Shown here one piece after another: positions 35,278-46,775 of a DNA stretch of 64,000 nucleotides. The stretch comes from Parietaria judaica (lineage: Eukaryota > Streptophyta > Magnoliopsida > Rosales > Urticaceae), in the NCBI GenBank assembly GCA_954871525.1, contig OX940863.1:41278501-41342500 (forward strand). The letters are read 5' to 3'. The notes beneath the pieces are model-generated. The model was not told where the DNA came from, did not search any database, and saw nothing but the letters and a program-made list of their open reading frames with translations. A program made the position numbers and the translations under genes. Within the stretch, counting starts at the first letter, position 1; each line of letters begins with the position of its first letter.

Positions 35278-35545
35278 TTGAGGCGGGGTATGTAACCGAG
35301 TAGGGTATGTGAGTCCCAAGAGATAGGGTTTGATACCCAAGTAGAGTTTGCAACTCTTAAGGGAATGGTATGGTACCCGGGCAGAGTATGTAACTCGCAA
35401 AGAAAGGGTATGGTACCCGGGCAGAGTATGTAACTCACAAAGGAAGTGTATGGTACCCGGGCAGAGTATGTAACTCGCGAAGAAAGGGTATGGTACCCGG
35501 GGCAGAGTACGTAACTCGCAAAGAAAGGGTATGGTACCCGAGTAG
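35278..35545 (+). repeat. About 40-bp tandem repeats in element D
   Basis: Four good units (about 35384-35543) with core gagtatgtaactcgcaaaga and gggtatggtacccgggca are preceded by two or three more diverged ones. They lie between the 3' ends of the antisense gene and the integrase, the same relative place as the minisatellite in element C. Confidence 0.85.
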
Positions 35546-35676
35546 CTGCCAGGACTATTGTTCTGGACTTAGGCAAACATTGTTATCCGTAAATCATTTC
35601 TTCGATGACTATTAGATTTTATTATGCTCGAATGTCATACAAGTTGTGCTCAAATTACTTAAAACTGCGTGGTGAG

Positions 35677-36435
35677 TGTAGAGGGCGATTTTCACCGCCC
35701 TTTTCCAGTCACAAAGATAATCACCAAATAAAAAATAAACAACAATAATCGATGAATAACTCTGTTTTATTATATTTTCCGAAATGAGCTCGGTTTTCTT
35801 CCGTTGAATAGCTGGACAGATGAAGGATCATGAGCATCAGTTTTCTCTATTTCCTTAGCCTTTTTCTATTACAAGATTTCTTTCTCTCTTTCCGGGCCTT
35901 TTTCCTCTATTTTTCTGAACCCTTACAAACGAGGCTTATCTTGCCTTTTCTAGAGTTTACAATGCCTTCCCCTCGCATCCTTCCCGCCTTTTTCTCTTTA
36001 ATCATTCGCTTTCTGGCGTGATTTGAGGGCAGCATGGTTAATCCCTGCTTTATGTCACTTCCGAGCAGGCTGCCGTTATGGGTAGGTGCGCCTCATTAAA
36101 TGCGCATCCCGTCAGCTGTCATTCGGATCTGCAAGCCTCGTCGCTGGTGTTCTCATCGAGTGAGTAGGTCGGCTTCATTAAATGCACATCTCGTCAATGG
36201 TCATTCGTCCCTGCACAATCATCATGACGAAATTCCTCATCGGGTGCGATGGGACGCTTCATCGCAGCTTGCTTTCACGTGGCTGCGTCTCCTCGTGGAT
36301 GAGCCTCCTCGGGTGTATTCTTCCTCGGGGATGTTCCTCCTCGGGGATAATCCCCCTTGGGTGATGACCTTCCTCGCCACCTCTCATGTCGTTTATGGAC
36401 AAAACGACAGGATTTGACCAAATCCAACCTTAACT
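35677..36435 (-). repeat. Solo LTR of the element C family
   Basis: Reverse complement of the element C LTR, 759 bp, flanked by a perfect 5-bp duplication GTGAG (35672-35676 and 36436-36440). The right terminal base is mutated (taact for taaca). No internal sequence is present, so it is the product of LTR-LTR recombination after insertion into element D. Confidence 0.92.
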
Positions 36436-36749
36436 GTGAGTCGATCAATCTTTTGAAGCTGAACATAGCGTGCATAGTAATATAAAGAATTTTCTCGAAG
36501 TAAATGAAATTACTTACTTGTATTTTGGATGTTCTTTGGACTGCGTTCTCGCGATCCGTCGTAGTTGGAATTTATCCCGTGACTAGGAGTTCGATCTTCG
36601 CTTCTATCCATGCGGGGTATGTTAATTTGTTGGATTGTTGGGGCTGCGCCTGACTTTTTTAGTCAGACTGCCTACGTACCACGTACTTCAGGGATCAAGC
36701 CATTACGTAGGAGATCATTTTCTGACCTTTTAAGTGTAGTATATTCTTA

Positions 36750-37698
36750 GGTGCATAGCATTCCAACTCCGAAGGACTCTCGATCCGTCCGGGGTAGCAA
36801 GTTTGTAGACACTAGGCTTTACTACTTCGATAAGGATATAGGGCCCTTCCCAGTTAGCCCCCAATTTACCCGCATTGGGTTCCGCAGTGTTCTGGAAGAC
36901 CCGTTTGAGGACCAGTTCCCCGGTGATGAACTTGGGATGCCTAACTTTGGAATCGTAGTACCTGGCTATCGAATTTTGATAGTTTTCAATCCGAATTAGG
37001 GCTTGATTGCGTCATTCATCTGCGTGGTCAAGCTGGTCTTGTCTTCTTTTATCGTTATGTTTCGCATTAAGGGGAGCGTATTCCCTCCTGAGACTGGGGC
37101 CTCAATCTCGGCTAGTATGACTACTTCACTGCCGTATACAATAGAGAAAGGAGTTTCCCCCGTTGCTCTTCGCGGCGTGGTCCTATATGACAATAGAACG
37201 CCGAGGAGCTCGTCGGCCCATCAGCGTTTCTTGGTATCAAGTCTTTTCTTGATACCATCCACAATGGTCCGATTAGAGACTTTTGCTTGGCCGTTCCCTT
37301 GTGGATATCTTGGGGTGCACCTGTTTAGGGAAATCTTCCAGTTGTAGCAGAAATTCTGGAATATATTCAACACAAATTGGGGTCCATTGTTGGCGATGAT
37401 TTACTTAGGTAATCCAAAGCGACTTATGATGTTTTTCCACATGTAGTGTTCTACATCTGAGTCTTTCATGTTGGCGTAGGATTCAGCCTCTACCCATTTT
37501 GAAAAATAATCTATTATGACTAGTAAGAACTTTTCTCCGGCTTGTGCCAGGGGAAAAGGTCCTACTATTTCCATAGACCATTTCATGAATGGGTAGGGCA
37601 CCAAGACCGATGACAACTTCTCTGCCGGGCAAAGACTGACCGACAAATGACGCTGACATTTGTCGCATCGCTTCGCGTGGGCTTCCGCATCAGTCGAC
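36750..37698 (-). pseudogene. Element D integrase, catalytic and C-terminal part (dead)
   Basis: Minus-strand frames give CDKCQRHL (zinc finger end), KWSMEIVGPF, ANNGPQF, GNGQAKVSN, the SYRTTPRRATGETPF signature and a C-terminal segment up to about 36750. The three DDE positions are all changed: Asp to Glu (SMEIVG), Asp to Asn (NNGPQF) and Glu to Lys (QAKVSN). A stop precedes IIANN and another interrupts near 37250. The 5' part of the gene lies on the other side of the hAT insertion, from 41989. Confidence 0.85.
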
Positions 37699-37706
37699 AT
37701 GGTTGG

Positions 37707-37815
37707 TAGAGCTGGGGCTGGCGACGTCGCGACGGGTCGCGATCAAATCGGGGAAGATCGCGACTGTTCCCGTCGCGACTCGTGCAGTCGCGATGGCTCG
37801 CGATTTGTCGCGAGT
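37707..37815. repeat. Left end of the hAT element: terminal repeat and subterminal TCGCGA motifs
   Basis: After the terminal repeat, gtcgcga or tcgcgac occurs about eight times within 100 bp on both strands. Such clustered subterminal motifs are typical transposase binding sites in hAT elements. Confidence 0.75.
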
Positions 37816-38365
37816 CGTTGGGCGATGTTTACGGCATATGTACCTGTTTTATTGAAATGTTTATTTTTAGTACTTTTTACCCGAATTTAATTATCAAACT
37901 TTATTAATTATTTGAAAATATTCTTTAAGTATGTTAGTTATTTAAAATTATTATCTATAAGTTATTTTTTTCAAAATTAATATTTAAGTATGTTATAATT
38001 TATTATTTTGTAACATAATAATAATCTTGATTTTTATTGTTAATTTTTAATTTGTAACATATGTTAATAAATATTAGTTTGTAACATATTAATAATTTTA
38101 ACAAATTTAATTAACATATAGATAAATATGATAAGACGAGATATTTAAAAAAAAGTTGTATTATTCATTGTGAATATTACAATAAGGTGGAAGAAAGTTG
38201 TAAATATTCAGTGTAAATATTACAAGATGCCTAACTAAAACCTCTCTTGTAAAACCCTCCTTAGGGACATAAAACTAAGAGAGGAAAGAGCACATCATTT
38301 GTAGTTACTTTGCATCACTCGGGGAATAAGGCGTTAAACCTTTCAGTCATTAGCTCCAGTTCGGT

Positions 38366-41300
38366 TTAGTCGGACCGTTCGGCAATCACGGGGTTGTGGA
38401 ACAAAAAATCATTCAACACCACTATTTGCTCGACGTGTGTGTTGGTGGTTGACGCCCTCCGGTCGTTTATGACATACTGAGCCGTACTGAATGCGCTCTC
38501 CGAAGCAACGCTTGAAATGGGGATGGACAGTATATCCCTTGCCATTCTCGCCAATATCGGGAATCTGTCCCGTTGATTCTTCCACCACTTTATCACATCA
38601 AACTCAGCTGAATCGTCGTCGAACCGTAGGCCGTAGTACCGCTTCACTTCTTCTGGTGCGCCTTCCAGTATGTCCGCCCGTGCCGGACCCGTACTGGATT
38701 CCCCTGCTTCCCCGCGATCTAGCCGTTGCTTGAGTCTCCGGCTAAACGCTAGTCCCGTCTTCGTTGGGCTTTCCATTACTGTCCTTTGCTCCTCCTGTGC
38801 GTTGTACTGTGGGAACCACATGTCGTATTCATTGTACAATGCAAAAAATGCTTCATTAACAACGTTAATATAATTCCGGTAATCCACCCCTATGTTTTCC
38901 CCGTATGCTAACATCATTGGCCCCCAAGTAAACGAAAAACGAGTGTCTAGTATAGCACCGAAACAAAATGAAAAACGGGGGTGGATCCCAGTAAGTTTGG
39001 TATTTTGCAATCATTCCCGGAATAAGGGGAGAAATAATAGGGTCATTTGAAAATTCTTGAAAAGCACACGTAATTTGGTAAAGACCCGAAAGACCATGAT
39101 TTAAAGAGGGTCTTTTTTGGTTAGAAAAATTTAAAGTAATATCATAAAAAGGTTTAAGAAATTCGGTAAATTTCAAGGCGGTTTCCCATTCCGCCACCGT
39201 GATCCGCGCCTGGGGCTCGAGTTCCATTCCGAGGAAGTGATCCAAAGGCAGCCTCTGTCTACACATAATTGAAACCATTAGATACATAGAGTTCCGACGT
39301 GTATTATTGTCTAAACCAAACTTTTTAGCTCTATGATTGTGGTCTTTACAAAATTTTCTCCACCTACTGGTGGTTTGAGGATGCTGGATCCAATCAACAA
39401 TGCCGCGTATTTTTTCAACATGTCTTGCAATTTGATGTTCACCCGTTCGTGCAATTAAATTGATTATGTGACAAGCACACCGCTGATGTAAAACATTTCG
39501 AAATGGAAAAGCGGGCAAACTAGATTCCAAGATAGTAATGGCGGCGTTGTTGTTTGCGGCATTGTCTAAGGTAATGGAAATCACACGATTTTGTAAACGC
39601 CAATCATTAAATAATGCAATTAATTTATCGGCAATGTTTTGTCCGGTATGACGACCCTCGAATGGCGATAGATTTAAAAGTCTTTGACATGGATTCCACT
39701 CATCGTCTACGTAATGAGCGGTCAGACTCAAATAATCATTTAAACTCGGACCGCTCCACAAGTCGGTGGTAAAAGCAACGTTTATGCTAGACATTTTGAA
39801 AAAATCGACCAAAAGGTTTTTTTGCATAGCATATGCGGTCTCCATGTCCTGGGTATAAGTCGTACGGGAAAACTGCTGGTACGTCGGATTAATCCTTTGC
39901 ATATATCGGGTATGGTTGGGATTTTCGACAAAACTCAGCGGCACGCCCGTAGAAATAATCCATTCGAGGGTCCATTTCCGTAAATTAACTGCAGAATGAG
40001 CACTTACCTGTGCTGTGTTTACCTCATCAATCTGTCCGGTTGGGAAGCATGCTCTTGCGTGTCGTTTCAAGTAGCCGGTTCCTAGGTCACCCATCGCATC
40101 TAGTGTGCGCCCGCACTTTTTGCACGTCGCGAGTTTAATACGTTGGCCATTCTCCACCCGCGAATCTTTGTGAAAAAAGTCCCACACGAGGGCAGTATTT
40201 GGTCGTCCCTACGCCAAGCCCGAAGGATTTGCTCTATTAAAACAAAAGAATATTACACGAGTTTAATATTAATTTAAGTATTACAAAAAATATTACAATT
40301 ATTAAATTTTAATATTAATCATATTAATTTAATTAAATTTCATATAGTTAAATAAAAAAGTTAACGAAATTAAAAATGGTATTTTCTATGTGTGGAAATA
40401 ATTATCAAGCTCTTTTGGACGGAACTCCCCGAGGTTCCACGGCCAGATCGACTGGAAAAGATGCTATGATCTCACTTTAGGCCCAAGCTTTTCTAGACAG
40501 AACTCCACGAGGTTCCCAGGCTAGCTTGGAGGAGATTGCAAAGCAAACCTTATTTAAAACCAATCTTTCTAAGACACCATAATCCGTAAAAACTTTATAA
40601 TTATCACCACACATAAAAAATACCATTTTAATTTCTTTAACTTATTTAAGTAACTATTTAAACTAATATGATTAATTGATTATTAACTAATTAAATGATT
40701 ATTAAATAACAAAAAATCTCAAGAAATTCGTTTCCAATGTGGAAGATCAGTCGGAACCGCAACCACCGAGCATACTAAGACTTTCAAGAAATTCGTTATT
40801 GATTATTAATTATTAATATTGAATTATTGATTATTAATTATTATTTATTACTAAGTACTAACTTTTTAATTATTAAATATTATTAATTAATAAAATAGAA
40901 AAATGACTAATAGCTATAAATAGAGAAATGACTAAAGGTTATTACCCGGTTAAAGGACGTCGATGTCGTCGAGGACGGGCAACGGAGGCTTCACCGCTAT
41001 CTTGATTGGAAGGTAGAGGAGAACCGCGGTTGTAAACCCCAACATTTGAACCATGGACCGAGGGCGGCGTTTGAAAGTCGTCGGGATCGGCATCGTCGGG
41101 ACGTTGAGTTTCATCGGGATCGGCACCTTCGGGACGTTGAGATTCGTAATCGGCGTGTTGTTGAAACATGAGATTGAAAAAAGGATCGTTATTTCCCCTA
41201 GATTGAGCTACCGCGTCGACAAATTCTCGGGACACACGTGGGGATTGGCGTCGTTCTGGCCCATCGCCCGGACTAGACTAGGTCTTAGAGACCTTTGGGT

Positions 41301-41480
41301 ATCATCGAGATAATTCGGATTTGGTGGGGAGAGAAATATTTCTTGGAGTAGCATATCGGGAATGTAGCCGTCGGGCGTAGGTTGCGATTGATCCCCGATT
41401 TTAAATTGGGGTTGAAAATTCCTAGCCGTCCTTCGACCCTCGGAACTACCGCCGCTTCTTCGAGACCTAATGGAACTTGA
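38366..41480 (-). pseudogene. hAT transposase (two exons, frameshifted)
   Basis: Exon 1 runs from about 41480 to 40946 (RSRRSGGSSEGRR..., RPRRHRRPLTG); exon 2 from 40233 to 38366. The intron 40945-40234 is GT-AG. Exon 2 starts with a BED-type zinc finger (WDFFHKDSRV, CKKCG, LKRHARAC). The hAT core follows (TTDLWSGPSLNDYLSLTAHY, LDNAANNNAA, CACHIINLI) and then the C-terminal hAT dimerisation domain (WWKNQRDRFPILARMARDIL, SSVASESAFSTA). The conserved Trp region and the dimerisation domain are present. One in-frame TAG lies near the start of exon 2 and a frameshift occurs near 39000. No ATG is seen where exon 1 should start. Probably recently inactivated, since otherwise open over about 600 residues. 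Confidence 0.9.
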
Positions 41481-41789
41481 GAGCTTGAGAGCTTTAGAGG
41501 GAAAAAACTTAGAGAATTGAGAGAATTTGAGAGAGAGATGGAAGATTGTTGGTGAGGAAATGAGGGAGGAAGGGGTGGTATTTATAGGGTTTGAGGAGAG
41601 AGTGGGGTGGTTGAATAATTATTATGGTAGGTGAATAATTGTGAGGAGATAGTGGGTGAAAAAATATTGAAATTTGAAATTTTAGGGTTGAAATTCGAGT
41701 AAAGTGGGTAATAATTCTGGCTGGGCAATAAATTTCGGGTAAAAAGTGTGTTATTATTGCCACCAACAAACACAAAATTTGCACCACCC

Positions 41790-41980
41790 TCGGATCGTTG
41801 ACGTGGCGAGATCCTGGCCCTCCATCTCTTCACGCGGATTGACCCATCGGTAGTCGCGATTCTGCCACGTGGTCGCGATCCATCGCGATTCACGCCCAGC
41901 CATCTCGATTCGTCGCGATTCCTGAGCTCGCGTCACGACGCATCGCGAGATGCATAGTCGTGTCGCGAGTTTCAGCTCTA
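41790..41980. repeat. Right end of the hAT element: subterminal TCGCGA cluster and terminal repeat
   Basis: About ten tcgcgat/tcgcgag-type motifs occur in about 130 bp before the terminal repeat cagctcta, mirroring the left end. Confidence 0.75.
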
Positions 41981-41988
41981 TTGGTTGG

Positions 41989-44227
41989 CGAGAAGAAACT
42001 CTGCCTTTTTGCTTTGTTGGAGAGTGATCTCCCGCCGGAAGGATTTCTGCATTCTCCGTCATGGATTTCTTGTAATACAATTTTAGCTTCGGCCTTTCCT
42101 AAACATCTTAGGTAGGGACCGGAGTAGCTTCGCTTGTACATTTTTCCATTTATTAGACAGAACCTGGCACTCTGGATACGGAGTTTTCAGGCCTTCTGCT
42201 TATCCTGGGATTTTTTTCTTGTCTGGATATAATTCAGGATACGGGTTCTCCAATCCTCCATGCCTGCCTAGATATTGTGAACGCGTAGAATTACACTAGG
42301 CTCGTTTATCACCACCACCTGTATTATCCTTTTTGCCTCGGGCTCCGAAGTGGATGCCAGTCCAACTAGAGCATCGGCTGAAGAGTTCTTACTTTGTGGT
42401 ACCTGAGTCACCTCGACTTTGTCGAATTGGGAAATTAGGTGCTTGACCACCACTAGGTATTTTTCCATGCGATCGTCCCTGGTGGTGTACTCGCCACTGA
42501 TTTGGCTGGTGACAAGTTTTGAGTCCGAATAGGCTCTAACTTTCCTGGCCCCTACTGCCCTTAACAGTTTCAACCCTGCTATCAGTGCCTCGTTTTCCAT
42601 GACCTCTCGGGTCGGGGATATCAGGCGTATTCCTATTCCGGATCCGCCCATATTTGATGCCCCATCTAATTCAATACGCCATTCTTCATTCGCTTTTTCG
42701 CCCGTTGGATCTTCTGCCGGGAGTTCAATTAGGAAATCCACCAGCACTTGGGATTTAGCGTATGTTCGAATTTTATATTCGATGTCGAACTAACTTAGTT
42801 TGACTACCCACTTAGTCAATCGTCCCGATTGATTTGGGCTGTGGAGAATAACCCTTAAAGGCTCTATTGTCATCACCAAAATGGTGTGAGATTGGAAATA
42901 GGGTCGAAGATTCCGAGCCGAGGTTATCATGGCTAAAGCTAGTTTTTTCATGGCAGGGTACCTAGTTTCTGCGTCTTTCAGCGACAAGCTGACGTAGAAA
43001 ATCGGTTTTTGTTCACCTCTATCTTCCCTGACGATCACGCCCCTGACTGCGGAAGGGGATACTGCTAAGTATAGCAGCAATGGTTCTCCTGTGATCGGTC
43101 TGGACAGTACCGGCGGTGTCGAGAGGTACCTTTTGAGGTCTTGGAATGCCTTCTCGCATTCTTCGGCCCATTCAAATTTTTTGTTGCCCCTCCGGAGTTT
43201 ATAGAAGGGTAGACATTTATCCGTCGATCGAGAAATGAACCGATTAAGGGCTGCTATTCTTCAGGTTAATCTTTGCGTCTCTCGAACGGTCCTTGGGGAA
43301 GACATGTCCAGGAGGGCCTTGATTTGATTCGGGTTGGCCTCTATCCCTCGCTGGGTTACTAGGTAACCGAGGAACTTTCTAGATGTCACCCCAAATGTGC
43401 ATTTAGCGGGGTTAAGCTTCATTTGATACTTTCTAAGTATCGCGAAGCACTCTTCCAAGTGAGACACGTGGTCTGCGGCCTTTGTAGATTTCACGAGCAT
43501 ATCGTTGATGTAGACTTCCATTGTTTTGCTGAGCTATTCGACAAACATCTAGTTGACTAACCGTTGATATGTCACTCCTGCGTTCTTGAGCCCAAAGGGC
43601 ATTACTTTGTAACAGTAAATTCCTCGGTCGGTTACAAACGCAGTTTTCTCTTGGTCTTCGGGGTGCATTAATATTTGATTATACCCTGAGAATGTGTCCA
43701 TGATGGATAGCAGTTCATGTCTGCAGGTTGCTTCCACTAAGCGGTCGATGTGAGGCATAGGGAAGCTGTTTTTCGAACATGCTTTGTTTAGGTCGGTGAA
43801 GTCTTGTCTTCCCGTTCTTCTTTTTAACGACCACTATGTTGGCCAGCCAATCCGGGTATTTTACTTCCCGGATGGAGCCAGTTTTGAGTATTCTTTCGAG
43901 CTCATAGTTTACCGCCTGAGCCCGGTCAGGTCCCAATTTTCTTCTCTTTTGTTTTATCGGTCTATGACTCGGATCCACGTTGAGGCGATGGGCGGTTATG
44001 CTTGGGTCGATTCCCGGCATATCTTCATGGGACCACGCGAAGCAGTCGTGGTTCCTTGTGAGGAACTTGATCAACCTTTTCCTGACGTCATTGTCCAAGT
44101 TTACTCCAATCCTCACCTTGTGGTCTGGATTTTCTGGGTCGATTTGGACCTGGTGCGTCATTTCCAAGTCAGGGCCTTCGTTACCATCGTCCCTTTCTTG
44201 GGCTTGGTCCTTTTCCTCTACCGACAT
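41989..44227 (-). pseudogene. Element D pol: RT, RNase H, second RNase H and integrase zinc region
   Basis: Minus strand. RT N-terminal part 44227-43715 (CFAWSHEDMPGID, VVVKKKNGKTR), then SIMDTFSGYNQILM and FGLKNAG. The catalytic box is at about 43499-43510, reading YIND instead of YIDD/YVDD. RNase H 43080-42790 (PIFYVSLSLKDAETRYPAMK). The second, aRNH-type RNase H is at 42747-42268 (ELDGASNMGGSGIG, AYSDSKLVTSQISGEY, ADALVGLAS). The integrase HHCC region starts at about 42150 and breaks at the hAT insertion. Several stops and frame changes are present. This domain order is diagnostic of Tat-type gypsy elements. Confidence 0.88.
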
Positions 44228-44490
44228 TAATTGCTATTGGTCGTTTTTGGTGTTTTTGTCCGCGTCTAAGGCATGTGTGACATCCGAAAGGACGTCATAT
44301 AGCATATTCGGGATTGTTTTTCAATTCCCTTAACTTCTGCGATGGACCCGTCCGTTTTTGGGAAACGGATGGTTTGGTGGTAGGTGGATGGCACAGCCTT
44401 GCACGGCCTTCATTAGATGAATCCAGGGTCTCCTGAGGATTATGTTATAGGCCATGGGGCAGTCCGGTACCAGGAAATTTTTTATCTTGC

Positions 44491-44790
44491 CTATTCCACA
44501 GGCGACGATGGACAGTCGGACTGTCCCAGAGTGTTGACCGTTTCTCCGTTGAAACCGGTTAGAGGGATATTCCCCCTATTGATTTCTGTTTCGTCCACCC
44601 CCATCTTCCGCAGACATGACAAGAAAATCACATCTACCGAGCTACCGTTATCACCCAGGATTCTATTTGTCATGTAGCTGGAGACAAGGAGGGAGATGAC
44701 CAGAGCGTCATCATGAGGTGTGACCAGGGTCGACGCCTGACTGTCTTTGAAGGAGATTTTATAGTCGGGCTCTTCCCGTGGAAGGACCAC
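44491..44790 (-). pseudogene. Element D aspartic protease remnant
   Basis: The minus strand gives LVTPHDDALVISL, then a protease active-site-like DNGSSVDVIF (the usual element motif is I(D/L)xGSSAD), then PLTGFNGETVNTLG. It lies between gag and RT as in gypsy elements. Confidence 0.7.
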
Positions 44791-44801
44791 GGGACCGGAT
44801 T

Positions 44802-46717
44802 TCAGTCTCCTTTGGTAGGCTTTGATGGAGTTGATAGATTTCCATAGAACTCTGATCCTCCAACAATGGTGTAGATTCTTCCAATGGCCTCCTCGGTCAC
44901 TTGTTCGTCCACATCTTCTGACTCTTGGTCGACTTGTTCTTCTAACATGAGGACTTTGCTTCGCTTCTTGGGAGGGGTGTTATTGCCTCTGGTCGTCGGC
45001 TTATGGTCGGGACTTGCGCCGTTGCCCTGATTAGCATTTTGTTGTTGGGTCTGCTCGGCGCGCTCTCCTTCCGACCTAAAAAAGTCCAGCGGCAGGTCTC
45101 CGAGCTCACCTTTCAGGTATTTGTCGGCGAGATGGGCCCGCGGGACCATGTAGTTTCTGGTATGGTGTCCATACCTCTGGTGGAATTTGCACCAGGCGTT
45201 AAGGTCCCTATTGTTGGGCGCCAAATCGCCTACGCTCATGTACAATTCCTCCATCTCGTCGGTTTCAGTTATTCTTCAACCTCCGAGTTCAGATTGTACA
45301 CTTGGTTTTGGGGGCATGCTCTTCCCCCGGGTTGGGATACTCCGTGTTGGAAGTTCCCGTGCTGGGGGTTAGAACCCCGGGCAGGAGCTTGGTTCCTGGG
45401 ACTCTTGAAGGGGGCGGTTGGCCATTCCTTGATTGGAGCGGGTGCGTCCTGGGTCTTGGTACATTCGGGGATGACCCAAACTTTCTCTTTAGAGCTTCGT
45501 GCTCCTCATCATGCTTGATTCAGTTGGAGGCACGATGGATAACATTCTCTATTGAGGTGTGCCGATTGACCAGAATGTCGTTCTTGAATCTGGTGTTGTA
45601 CCATAATCCGCTCGTTAGGGCGGCGATGGTCGTCTCATACGCTAGTCCGTCAATATGGACCATTTTTTACTTGAACCTCATCATAAAGTCTCTGAGAGGC
45701 TCATCTGCCCTTTGCTGCAGGGCATACAGACTTGCCACGGTGGTCTCAGTTTCCATGAACATGGAAAAGTGTTTGAGAAACACCATTGTCAGCTGCTCAA
45801 AATTCTCGATCGATCTCGGTTCTAATTTAGAGAACCATTCCATTGCTGCCCCGGTGAGGTTTTCAGCAAATTATTGGCAACGTCCGGCGTCCAGCTCGTG
45901 AACATCCAGGTTTTCCCGCCCCATCGCGATTATGAACGCTCTCAGGGGAAGTTTTTGGTCGGTGGTACCCTCGTACTTAGGAAGGTTAATCTGCCCGCCA
46001 TGCCTCAATCGCGTCTTCGTGATTGCCGACGAGAAAGGGGTTCTTGTCGAATCTTCAACTAGGCGCTTGATTTTGGGGGCGGCAGACACCGCGCTGTGTA
46101 CTCGGGAATCCACTTTGGAGAGTTTCTCTCCTATCTGCTTCATGGTGCGTTTGAGATCGGCCAGCTCAGAGCTTTTTTGGGATGAAGGTTCAGCTTGAGT
46201 ATGCTGAGGATATGGGTCCGTTTGTCTACCCTCTGGTTTCAGAGGGAAGTTGTTCGGCCCATAGGGAGTGGAGTAGCTCAGATTTTCTGCCCGGGAAGGG
46301 CTCGAGATCTGGACTCCTGCTGGATGGTTGCGAGATTGTTGGTAGGACGTACCATGCCCGTAATCAGGCTAATTTTTCCCAAACATAGGAGCTCAGAACT
46401 GAGGAGTGCCGGTGCTCAGTGGCAACGGCAGCGTGCCCGGGGGCCGGCCTCTTTGGAGGGGCGGTTGGTTTGTTCTCCAGGCTCGCATTGACCCGCTCAT
46501 GATTCCTTTGCCCAGAGGTCTGCCCGGGCTCGATCACAAAGTAAGGCCTCTGTTCGAGTCGGGTCTGGCTGCTCATGAGGAACTCAACTTGTCTTTTGAG
46601 ATCTTCATTCTCGGCTGCCTTTTCTTGGAGCTGGGCTTTCAGAGCCTACCTTTTCGCGTCCTAGTCGGGAGTTACGTCCACAGGAGGGTCAACGACGGGA
46701 TTCTATTCCGAACTCAT
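44802..46717 (-). pseudogene. Element D gag
   Basis: ATG at 46717 is followed within four codons by a stop. Further frames give a coiled region (AAENEDLKRQVEFLMSS), the retrotrans_gag core (INLPKYEGTTDQKLPLRAFI, MEWFSKLEPRSIENF, LYALQQRADEPLRDFMMRF, HTSIENVIHRA) and a C-terminal zinc-like region WCKFHQRYGHHTRN (45254-44802). At least six stops are present. The ORFs on the plus strand across this region are shadows. Confidence 0.8.
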
Positions 46718-46775
46718 ACTGTGTCGAGTATGACAGAGTTAGCAAAATCAAAGTTTCCCACAGACGAAGCCAAAC

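Larger units (their letters stand above)
37707..41980 (-). mobile_element. hAT DNA transposon inserted in element D's integrase
   Basis: 4274 bp bounded by terminal inverted repeats (TAGAGCTG at both ends, then GGG or AAA, then CTGGCGAC or CTCGCGAC). An 8-bp target duplication is present (atggttgg at 37699-37706, ttggttgg at 41981-41988; one mismatch). It carries a hAT transposase on the minus strand. The integrase reading frame of element D continues across it when the insert is ignored. Eight-base duplications and this transposase define hAT. Confidence 0.93.
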
